Below are positions 25,160-33,933 of a stretch of DNA of 34,176 nucleotides, in pieces. Each line of letters begins with the position of its first letter. The first letter of the stretch is position 1. A program made the translations under genes and the position numbers. The stretch lies in the NCBI RefSeq assembly GCF_001562015.1, contig NZ_LASA01000014.1:1-34176 (forward strand), given 5' to 3'. The stretch comes from Endozoicomonas arenosclerae (GTDB taxonomy: Bacteria; Pseudomonadota; Gammaproteobacteria; Pseudomonadales; Endozoicomonadaceae). Below the pieces are notes generated by a model. It had not been told where the DNA came from. It saw only the letters and a program-made list of their open reading frames with translations, and did not search any database.

Positions 25160-28063
25160 TTACGTTTTCGGCACCCCTGTCATATCAATACAAGACAGCC
25201 CGATACAGGCAGTACTCTCTTCTGACTCTTCCTTTTTATCCTGATGGCGTGTGCCGTAGCTTTTAATTTCAATGGATAAGGCATCTGTGCTTAATAAAGC
25301 GGTATCATAGGCTCGGATCAATTCTTCTCGGCTGATTTTTCCTATCGCTTCTGCAAACTTGACGGTTTCGTTGAAGTCGATCTCATCACTGCTGATGTAA
25401 CGCCAGAACCGACTGGTTCTTTTGCTCAAGCTCAGATCTTTCTTTAGGAGATCATCCATCAGACCCTGCTTATAAGTCTCGAGCGTTTCTTCCTTGATGG
25501 TTTGAATCTCCTTTTGCTGATCATCAAAGAAGGCCAGCATTCTCCGCTTCAACTCGTCAGGATTCGTGTTTGGAGACTGAATCACAAAAGCCAGACCCGG
25601 ACGATCCTTGATACGATTAGCGCCTCCCCAAACAACATAGCCCAGCTGCTGGTTGGTTCTCAGCTCCCTGAAGAAATCAGAACCCAACATCTCACCCAGC
25701 AAGGCATACATTGCCCGACTCTGTACTGATTCATCCTTTGCCTGATAGTAAAGGACTGAAACAGAATCCGTATGCTCGATATCCAGCTGCAGGTTCAGGG
25801 TATCGACCGCTTTAAGGTCATAGATAGAACTTCGATAAGGCTGTGCAGGTTGCTTTACCAGTGACTTAACTTTCTCCGAGTACTCCAGGGCTTGCTGCTT
25901 TGAAACATTGCCGTGAACCAGTAAATCCAGGTGCGCTTGCTCAAACACCTTGCGGCGATAGGCTTTCAGATCTTCCAGAGTGACAGGCTCCAGATACTGC
26001 AATGACTCTTCAGAGCTGAATCGACCGACATTCACCAGATTCCACATGGCATAATAAGCCTGATCGTCCGGAGTGTTGAGCGACTGATTTTTCAGAATCA
26101 ATCTCAGGGCATCTTTAACGCTTTTAAACGACTTTTCATTAAAATCAACAGACTGAACCGTCTCCAGAGCTGAATATAATAATTCTGGCTGCTTATCGTG
26201 ATAGCCACTGAGGGACAACTCCAACCCCGATGAAGTGGGCTGAATAGAGAAATCCATTCCGGCCTCAGAGGCCTGATAAATCCTCTCATTGAGTGCCTTG
26301 AGATAGAGCCGGTTCAATAACCAGGATTTCACCATATCACTGGCGGTCTGACTTACGACAGTCGTCGAAAGAATCACTTTAAGGTCAGATTTCGGTTGCT
26401 GATAAGTCTGATCCTGCAGATGCCAGAGCCTTAAACCCGGCTGATCAATCACCAATGAAGGGACTTCCTGTTGGGTCTCTGCTGCGGACAGAACCGCAAA
26501 ATCCTCAGGAATATAGGGATTGGCAGTGGGTACCGATAAGCCGCTGATGGTTTCAGGGGATTCAAGACGTTTCAGAAACGCTTCGGAAAGAGGCTTAACG
26601 CCATAGCGGGTCAGGTAGAATGGCTCAACCTGATCCACTTCCACGTCTTTTGCAGACACCACCAGCCTCACACGATCCGCTGTCAATTGATCCAGATAAC
26701 CCTGAATTAACTCAGGTTCATAGGATTCATAACTGTACGGCAGAAACAATACATGACTGGAGGGATAGTTCTGCAACCTCTTAGCAACACTCATGGCATA
26801 GTCCACCGGGCGGGACTGTTCCTTGAATCGAAAATCGATAGACGCCAGGTTCGCCGTCTGTTGATACAACGTCTCTTTCACCCCTTCCTTTTGCAACAGT
26901 TCAAGGTATGAAAAAGTGGCTTCGGTAACCGATTCAAGCTGCTTATAACCCGACTCAGTCAATGACAGCACGACCTCTAACTCACTGAAAGCACCTGCAT
27001 AATCCCAGCTATAAGAGTAAAGGTTCTCAATCAATCCTTTTTCTTTGAGAACACTGTGCAGACTTCCGGGCCCTTCGCCTCCTATTAACTGAGAGATATA
27101 ATCCAGTGGTTTCACTTTATAGTCATCAAGGGTCGAAGGCAGCGAGAAAACCAGTTTCAGCTCATAGGTATCCGCCAGGGTTTCGATATTGATTCTTACT
27201 CCCTGCTGATCCTTCCTGAAAGGCTCTTTATAGGCATTCACTGAACGTTTTCCAGCTGCAATGCTGCTGAGCGAGGCATTGGCCCATGACTGCAGGGTAG
27301 AAAGCGGCTCCTTACCATAAACAACAACCGCCATATTGCTACCCACATAGAACTCTCGGTGCAGTGCTTTTAAGTCGTCCAGTAAAGATTTGCCATCGTC
27401 GTTGTTCAGTGTATCGAGATTCCCGGTACTGAATGCCGCATAAGGATGATCCGATTTACTGATCATCCCTTCCGTGATGTACTTTCGCCAACCGTCGTTT
27501 TTAAAGTTCAACCTGAATTCGGAATCTACGGCATTCCGCTCTCGATCCACATACTGTTTATCGAGAATGGGTTGAGACACTGAATAAGCCAGACGATCCA
27601 GAGCCGGTTGAAGATCATCGGCATTAATTTCAAAGTAATAGTTAGTGCTTTGAGCGTATGTGGTGGCATTGTTCGTCCCTCCACGGCTGCGAATGAACTC
27701 CCTGTAGCCGTCCAGTTCCGGATATTTTTCACTTTTCAGAAACAGCATGTGCTCAAGAAAATGCACCAACCCTTCACGCCCCTCGGGGTCAGACCAACTG
27801 CCTACATTTACATCTATAGACACCGCCGCTTTATCAGTATCCGGATCTGAAATCAAAAGAGTCCTGACACCATTTTCCAGTGTCAGATACTGATACTCTC
27901 TCTGATCGTTAACACTTTTTATAATGGTTTCTGCAGTAACTGCGGCACTGCGAGTTTCAGTATTATCGGTGAGCGGAGCACACCCCGTTGATAGCAGAAT
28001 GGGAATTGCGAAAAACGATGTTTTCAGCAGAGTAGACCAATCCCCTTTTCTTATTCTTCTCAT
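25160..28063 (-). CDS. M16 (insulinase/pitrilysin-type) zinc peptidase lipoprotein, about 967 aa
   Basis: A large M16 peptidase, a family that degrades peptides rather than folded proteins inside a clamshell. The inverted zinc motif H-F-L-E-H lies at residues 101-105, followed by the usual downstream acidic residue in NAVDSEFRLN. The length and the C-terminal catalytically inactive half (LLGEMLGSDFFRELRTNQQLGYVVWGG) match pitrilysin/insulysin. The N-terminus ends in the lipobox L-S-T-G-C, so it is probably a periplasm- or outer-membrane-attached lipoprotein. I use the ATG at 28063 (GGAAG 5 nt upstream); an in-frame ATG at 28075 is possible. It starts 15 nt after the beta-galactosidase stop, so the two form an operon probably under the operators at 31417-31460. 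It could trim protease-released peptides. Confidence 0.88.
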   Translation of the reverse strand: MRRIRKGDWSTLLKTSFFAIPILLSTGCAPLTDNTETRSAAVTAETIIKSVNDQREYQYLTLENGVRTLLISDPDTDKAAVSIDVNVGSWSDPEGREGLVHFLEHMLFLKSEKYPELDGYREFIRSRGGTNNATTYAQSTNYYFEINADDLQPALDRLAYSVSQPILDKQYVDRERNAVDSEFRLNFKNDGWRKYITEGMISKSDHPYAAFSTGNLDTLNNDDGKSLLDDLKALHREFYVGSNMAVVVYGKEPLSTLQSWANASLSSIAAGKRSVNAYKEPFRKDQQGVRINIETLADTYELKLVFSLPSTLDDYKVKPLDYISQLIGGEGPGSLHSVLKEKGLIENLYSYSWDYAGAFSELEVVLSLTESGYKQLESVTEATFSYLELLQKEGVKETLYQQTANLASIDFRFKEQSRPVDYAMSVAKRLQNYPSSHVLFLPYSYESYEPELIQGYLDQLTADRVRLVVSAKDVEVDQVEPFYLTRYGVKPLSEAFLKRLESPETISGLSVPTANPYIPEDFAVLSAAETQQEVPSLVIDQPGLRLWHLQDQTYQQPKSDLKVILSTTVVSQTASDMVKSWLLNRLYLKALNERIYQASEAGMDFSIQPTSSGLELSLSGYHDKQPELLYSALETVQSVDFNEKSFKSVKDALRLILKNQSLNTPDDQAYYAMWNLVNVGRFSSEESLQYLEPVTLEDLKAYRRKVFEQAHLDLLVHGNVSKQQALEYSEKVKSLVKQPAQPYRSSIYDLKAVDTLNLQLDIEHTDSVSVLYYQAKDESVQSRAMYALLGEMLGSDFFRELRTNQQLGYVVWGGANRIKDRPGLAFVIQSPNTNPDELKRRMLAFFDDQQKEIQTIKEETLETYKQGLMDDLLKKDLSLSKRTSRFWRYISSDEIDFNETVKFAEAIGKISREELIRAYDTALLSTDALSIEIKSYGTRHQDKKEESEESTACIGLSCIDMTGVPKT

Positions 28064-28078
28064 TTTCACTTCCATTGT

Positions 28079-31000
28079 TTACAGATTTCTTGTTGTTATC
28101 TCTTTTGTTCCGGACACTACAGCTTCCATCACAAACGAAAATTCATAGTCCCCTGCGGGCAGTCGGTAGTCAGAAAGTAAATCTGCCCCCCAAGAGTTCT
28201 GCCCACCCACTCCAGCCTGAGCCAGATCGATATTGACGGTCATGATGTCGGACACTTCAATATCCGAACCATGGCGACAGGTTAAGGGGGTTAAACCCGA
28301 AGCCCCCCATTCACCGGATGGATCAGGCGTAAAATCCAGCTCTGAACTTTCAAAAGGCCAGGCAGACACATTCAGTAGATCAGACTGCATCTTGAATCGA
28401 ATGCCGATTCCCATTTTGTTCAGCCATTGAGCCCAGCGGACATCCGTTTTATTCCCGGTTTCCTGGGGTCGTGGGTATCGATGAAATTGATCCCGGACTA
28501 ATCCGTCGTAAATGCCAACAGGCAAACCCTTGCGGTCAGAGTAACTCTCCCCTGGCCCTCTGCCATACCAGCTCATGTGTTCAAAAGCCTGATCCATTTG
28601 AAACTGCACACCCAATCTCAGCAGATCAGGTAAACCTTCCGGATCATCCAGTTTTAAACGAGCCGTCACTTCAATCTGACACCGGTCGTTTATTGAATAG
28701 TCCATTGTCAGTTGGCCCTTAACATCAGGCAGGAAGAAATGACTGCTTACCTGGACTTGTCCAGATTCCTTTCGTAGCAGTTCACAAGATTTCAGGCATT
28801 GATGATTTGAAGCCTGTTGCCAGATCCTGGCTTTTTCCTGGATGTTACAACCCAGATCATTGTCAGTCAGACCTCTGAAGAAATTCATGAACGGTCCGCT
28901 TTTCAGTAGGGACTCACCACTGACTTGATAACGTTTTATTGCTCCAGACTGGCGACAGAATTCAACCTCAACCTCTTTGCTGCTGATCCAGATGGATTTT
29001 GAAGTTTGAAAGCATTCAGGACTGCGATCATGTGAAAACACTTCTTCACTCACAGGAGACTGCAAAATAACCTGACCCCAGGCCACAGCATGGCCAGATT
29101 CAAGTAATGCAGAACTCATTGAATCAGGATGAGGGTCTCTGAGGAGAACGTTCAGTGTGAGAATCAGTTCATCATTGGCCGAGAGTTCACTACCATCCAG
29201 CAGCAATGACAATCTGGAAGACTCTTTTGCTGGTGTTGGTGGCAGATTACATTGATCCGATTGAACGGGATGACCGTTTCTCATTAACTCCCAATGCAGT
29301 TCCAGATGCTCCAGACTGATAAAATCATAGTGATTCTCAATGCTCAGTAATACAGTCAGATCATCTCTTAACTGGCATTCTTTCAGCTGGACTCTGACAG
29401 GTTGATAAACAAACCTTACCTCTTCTAAATGAGGGTGAGGTGTTCTGTCTGCGGCGAGCAACCCATCATTCAGAAAGTTGCCATCGGTTGGCAGATTGGG
29501 GTGATAGTCTTTGCCGTACCCCCAAAAGTGCTTTCCAGATTCATCCTTCAATTCAAGAGCATGATCACACCACTCCCAGATAAAGCCCCCTTGCAAGCCT
29601 GGATATTGATCCATCAAACGCCAGTAATCAGCAAGAATACCCACTGAATTACCCATAGCATGACTGTACTCAATCATGATCACCGCTCTTTCCTGCTGGG
29701 ACTCTGCCAGCAGCTTCAATTTATCCAGCGAGGGGTACATAGGGCAGATGATGTCGGTATAGTCATCCTGGCCTGCTGGCTCATACTGAACAACACGACT
29801 CGAATCAAATGACTTCAACCAGTAATAAAGACTTCTGAATACACTCCCGTGTCCTGCCTCATTGCCCAGTGACCAGATAATCACCGATGGATGATTTCGA
29901 TGTTCTATGACCATGGACTGCAAACGGTCATGATGAGCAGGCAACCAGGAAGGATCATTGCCAATCTGGGTTTCATCGGACAGAGCCAGGGGATGGGACT
30001 CTATATTCGCTTCACTGACCACATAAAGACCGTAGCGATCACACAGTTCATACCAATAAGGGTGGTTGGGGTAATGACTGGTACGGACAGCATTAATATT
30101 ATTGACCTTCATCAACCGGATATCGTGTTCCATAACTTCTCTGGGAACATAATGTCCATAGCGATGATCAGTTTCATGCCGGTTTACCCCTTTAATCGTT
30201 ACGGGTATGCCATTTACTTGAAGAAGACCATTAACAACTTCGACTCTCCTGAAGCCAACCGATTGATTTAAAACTTCAAGCTCCCTGCCCTCATGATCCT
30301 CAAGAGTAATCAACACCCTATATAAAGAAGGTGTTTCTGCACTCCATGGGTGCACGGCTTTTAAGCATTGCTCAAATGAGATGCACTGAAAAGCACTCTC
30401 AAGCTCCACTGTTTGCTGCATTGAGAACATCGGGAGATGCACATCCGGTGTATCACCCGGCAAATAACACTCTACTTTTACACGATACTCTGATGGGGCT
30501 TCGGTAAAACTGACAGGCTGTTGCCGGAGTTCGACATCCACCTTCAAATGCCCCTGGACACCGTCTTTATCCAATGATGCCTGACAATGCAGATCAAACA
30601 TTCGCACAGAATGAGTCCGATAGAGATAAACTTCACGCTCCAACCCAGACATGTCCAACATGTCCTGCTTTTCAAGGTAACTGCCGTTACTCCATCGATA
30701 AACTTGAAGGGCAATCAGATTATTGCCTTCTATAAGGAAAGGAGTTATTCGAAACTCAGCGGGACTTTTAGCATTCTGCGAATACCCAACGGGCAACCCA
30801 TTCACCCAGACAATTAAGGCTGAACGAGCTGCACCAATATGGAGATAGACTTCATCATCTGCCCACTCCAGGGGCAGCTCAAACTGTTTTCTGAAACTGC
30901 CTACCGGATTGTAATCCCTTGGAACCTTGGGCCAGCATGATTCAAAGGGATAACGCTCATCCAGATAAATAGCATGATCAAAGCCCTGCGTCTCCCAGTT

Positions 31001-31348
31001 ACCCGGCACCTTTATAGATGACCATTGACTGTCATCGAAGGAGTTTTCATAAAAACCATCAGGCTTTTCTCGTGGGCTAGTGACTAAATCAAACTTCCAG
31101 TGACCATTAAGATCAAAGTAGCGGTCTGACTGAGTTAGCTCATTGTTCAGAGCTTCTGTACGGGTTGGGAATGGAAATACAGAGGCTCTTGAGCTTTCTT
31201 TACCTAGACCGTTAATGGTGTGGTCTTCAAGGATTTCTGGAATGCCATCCTTATCAGACAACCTCTCCTTCAAGTGCAGTGACAAGTGTCTCTGCTGATC
31301 ATATACCGCTGCCATCCAGCTACTGTCGTTTTTATTTTTCTTATTCAT
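28079..31348 (-). CDS. lacZ: Glycoside hydrolase family 2 beta-galactosidase, about 1089 aa
   Basis: A five-domain GH2 beta-galactosidase. Sugar-binding and jelly-roll domains come first (FDLNGHWKFDL, VPGNWETQGFDHAIYLDERYPF), then the TIM barrel with acid/base Glu497 in W-S-L-G-N-E-A-G-H-G and nucleophile Glu560 in M-I-E-Y-S-H-A-M-G-N-S, then the C-terminal small-chain domain (WYGRGPGESYSDRK, PQETGNKTDVRW). No signal peptide is present, so it acts in the cytoplasm on imported galactosides. The start is uncertain: I use the ATG at 31348; in-frame ATGs at 31387 and 31408 lack ribosome sites. It leads an operon with the M16 peptidase gene and is divergent from the TonB receptor. Two GntR-type palindromes lie upstream, which ties it to hydroxyproline use; no lac repressor or lactose permease is seen here. 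Confidence 0.9.
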   Translation of the reverse strand: MNKKNKNDSSWMAAVYDQQRHLSLHLKERLSDKDGIPEILEDHTINGLGKESSRASVFPFPTRTEALNNELTQSDRYFDLNGHWKFDLVTSPREKPDGFYENSFDDSQWSSIKVPGNWETQGFDHAIYLDERYPFESCWPKVPRDYNPVGSFRKQFELPLEWADDEVYLHIGAARSALIVWVNGLPVGYSQNAKSPAEFRITPFLIEGNNLIALQVYRWSNGSYLEKQDMLDMSGLEREVYLYRTHSVRMFDLHCQASLDKDGVQGHLKVDVELRQQPVSFTEAPSEYRVKVECYLPGDTPDVHLPMFSMQQTVELESAFQCISFEQCLKAVHPWSAETPSLYRVLITLEDHEGRELEVLNQSVGFRRVEVVNGLLQVNGIPVTIKGVNRHETDHRYGHYVPREVMEHDIRLMKVNNINAVRTSHYPNHPYWYELCDRYGLYVVSEANIESHPLALSDETQIGNDPSWLPAHHDRLQSMVIEHRNHPSVIIWSLGNEAGHGSVFRSLYYWLKSFDSSRVVQYEPAGQDDYTDIICPMYPSLDKLKLLAESQQERAVIMIEYSHAMGNSVGILADYWRLMDQYPGLQGGFIWEWCDHALELKDESGKHFWGYGKDYHPNLPTDGNFLNDGLLAADRTPHPHLEEVRFVYQPVRVQLKECQLRDDLTVLLSIENHYDFISLEHLELHWELMRNGHPVQSDQCNLPPTPAKESSRLSLLLDGSELSANDELILTLNVLLRDPHPDSMSSALLESGHAVAWGQVILQSPVSEEVFSHDRSPECFQTSKSIWISSKEVEVEFCRQSGAIKRYQVSGESLLKSGPFMNFFRGLTDNDLGCNIQEKARIWQQASNHQCLKSCELLRKESGQVQVSSHFFLPDVKGQLTMDYSINDRCQIEVTARLKLDDPEGLPDLLRLGVQFQMDQAFEHMSWYGRGPGESYSDRKGLPVGIYDGLVRDQFHRYPRPQETGNKTDVRWAQWLNKMGIGIRFKMQSDLLNVSAWPFESSELDFTPDPSGEWGASGLTPLTCRHGSDIEVSDIMTVNIDLAQAGVGGQNSWGADLLSDYRLPAGDYEFSFVMEAVVSGTKEITTRNL

Positions 31349-31416
31349 TTTGACATTCACTTTACATAAATGTGACGCAGTTCCCATTTTATGGAATGTG
31401 AATTGCATTCAATAAT

Positions 31417-31430
31417 TATTGTATACAATA
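31417..31430. promoter_or_regulatory. Perfect 14-bp palindrome, putative GntR operator (beta-galactosidase side)
   Basis: TATTGTATACAATA has the same core as the palindromes near the protease and gntR. It lies about 70 bp upstream of the beta-galactosidase start chosen here. Its centre is 29 bp from that of the second copy at 31445-31460. Confidence 0.72.
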
Positions 31431-31444
31431 TTCTTTATACATGG

Positions 31445-31460
31445 ATATTGTATACAGTAT
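31445..31460. promoter_or_regulatory. Near-perfect palindrome, putative GntR operator overlapping the TonB receptor promoter
   Basis: ATATTGTATACAGTAT keeps the core with one mismatched pair. TTGTAT inside it, 18 nt before TTTAAT, would make a -35/-10 pair for the rightward TonB receptor gene. Binding here would therefore block that promoter (inference). Confidence 0.68.
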
Positions 31461-31525
31461 TCGCTTTGTAGTTTAATAGAAACGTAAAAAAAAAATAACA
31501 ACAAAAGTTACAGGTACGCACACAC

Positions 31526-33933
31526 ATGGAAACTCCAAGGAAGACGTTGCTCGCTACAGCCATCACAGCAGTGATGGCTGGCTACAGCTTCCCCGCCCTC
31601 GCTGCCGATACCAATGACAGTTCTCAGGAAGTAGAAAAAATTGAAAAGGTGACGGTCACGGGCTCTCGAATCGCCCGGATAGATGTTGAAGGCGCCACAC
31701 CTTTAACGGTCATTGACCGGGAATATATTGAAGACAGTGGTTTTATGACCGTTGCTGATGTCCTTCAAGGTACCCCCTACAATACCGCAGGCTCCTATTC
31801 AGCCCAGGGCAACAACTCCTGGGGCAGTCAGGCTACTATAAACCTGCGTGGTCTTGGTTCTCAGAATACCCTGGTTCTTATAGACGGCCGTCGCGTTCCA
31901 TGGTCTGGCGTTATGTACGGTGGCAGTGTCGATGTTAACTCCATCCCTGCAGCAGCTGTGGAGCGCATTGAAATCATGCCTGACGGTGCATCGGCTATAT
32001 ACGGTTCCGATGCGGTGGCCGGTGTAGTTAACATCATCATGCGTAAAGACTATGACGGCGCACAAATCTCCGTCAGAGGGTCTCGTCCGGATGATGAAGG
32101 TGCAGATGAGAATGGTCTATCCCTGCTCTGGGGTACATCATTTGATCAAGGTAATGTGCTCGTCAGCCTGGAGCATGACCGGACTGAAAACATCATCATG
32201 AAGGACAGGGAATACGCTAAGGCTGACAAACTTAATTCCAAGTACATCCAGGACGTTGAAAACGTATCCCAGACAGCCAGAACAACCTATCAACATGGTG
32301 ACTGGACCTATAAGCCCATTGCTGGCTCCTGTAACAAAGCCAACTTTTACGGCCCTTACGACGACAGTGCTTATCCGGGTGACAAAGTCTGTGCCTATGA
32401 CTACACCGCAGAAGCAGATCTGACCCCTGAAATTAACAGAAGCATTTTGAATATCATGGGTAACTATGATCTGGATAACGGTATTCAGGTTACTGGTGGC
32501 ATCACTCTTAGTCATCGCGATGTTGCCAATACTGCGGCTCCAGTACCCGCATGGTTTAACGTAGACGGCACCACGGTGGGTGGCGCCCAGTTCTTTGCTG
32601 ATAACGGCATGGATCCCAACACTAACTCTACTGCCACTGTCGGTTACCGTTTCGATGTTCTGGGTAACCGTGTCTATGAAATTGATGGATTGGATATCAG
32701 CGGACATATTGGTTTGTCAGGCGATATGGAACTCAATTTTGTCGATGACTTCCAGTGGAACGTCACTTATATGGAAAGCAAGAGTGACTACACCTCCGAC
32801 GGTACCAATATGCTGTTGAAAGATAAAGTTGAAGAATTGGTGAATGCCAACGCTGACTTTTTCCTTGAGAACGGCGACATCAACTCGAAATACCATTCCC
32901 AGATTAGCCACACCTGGGAAGATCAGGTGGATGTAACCAGCCGGGATGTTAATGGCGGATTTGGATTCAGCTTAGGCGAACTTGCTGGAGGCCCCATTGG
33001 TTTCTACTTTGGCGGCCAATACATGTACTATGACATGGAACGTAAGTTTGACCCGCTATCCACTTCCGGAGCCGTAACCGGTGTATTTGGCGGAACTTAT
33101 GGCGGCGAACGCACTGTGAAAGCGGTCTATGGTGAGACGTTGCTGCCAATCACTGATAAGTTCGAAGTCAGCATGGCTCTTCGTCATGATAAGTATGATG
33201 ATTTCGGCGATACCACGAACCCTAAGGTGTCTTTCCGCTATCAGCCCATGGACGAACTGTTGATCCGTGGTAGCTGGGGCACCAGTTTTAAAGCGCCTAA
33301 TTTCCAGCAACTTTATACACCTGCTAACACGGGCTACTACACAGTTACTGATTACAAGACATGTGCCGACCAGGGTATCTCTGTTGGAAACTGTAACATC
33401 GAGGCCTCCAGTGTGGCAGTCACTAACCAGGGTAACAAAGATCTGGGTCCTGAAGAGAGTCAGATGGCCACACTGGGCGTAGTTATACAACCCAATGATG
33501 CCCTGACAATCCGTGGCGACCTTTATCAGATCAAAACTGAAGACCTGATTACTCAGATCAGTAGTGACTATATTCTTCAGGCTGAAGCCCAAGCGGGCAG
33601 CTCTGCTGCTGTAAGACGTGATGGCCAGGGAAGAATTCAGGAAATTTTCACTTCTAATGTCAATATTGCTGAACAGGAACAGTCAGGAATAGATCTTTCT
33701 CTAACCTATGACCATGAACTGGGCAGTGCAGGCACTATGGACTTCTCTGTAGCCGGTACTTATATATTCAAATATGAATATGCTGATGAGCCCGGACTGG
33801 AAGCTTATGATCATATAGGTAACGATGGTCTTCCCCGCTATCGTGTGAATTCCACTATCGGATACAACACTCCTGATGATATGCATCGTATCGCTCTGAC
33901 GGCTTATCATATTGCCTCTCAATATGATTACTT
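31526..33933 (+). pseudogene. TonB-dependent outer-membrane receptor, 3' end cut off by an ISAs1-family element
   Basis: A TonB-dependent transporter for an unknown ligand. A signal peptide ends at FPALA. It is followed by a TonB-box-like segment (EKIEKVTVTGSRI) and a plug domain (TPLTVIDREYIEDSGFMTVADVLQGTP, INLRGLGSQNTLVLIDGRRVP, VERIEIMPDGASAIYGSDAVAGVVNIIMRKDY). The barrel then runs through SFRYQPMDELLIRGSWGTSFKAPNFQQLY. Native coding stops at 33933, where the IS begins; a TGA inside the IS at 33953 ends the frame. Barrels of this type normally continue several dozen residues to a terminal strand with an aromatic end, and that strand, needed for outer-membrane assembly, is missing. The gene is divergent from the beta-galactosidase with shared operators, so the intact form was probably the uptake receptor for the locus substrate. 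Confidence 0.85.

Noticed and set aside
31397-31412. CRP-like site (TGTGA-N6-TTCAA) before the beta-galactosidase gene
   Set aside because: The second half-site matches TCACA at only two of five bases; too weak to call.
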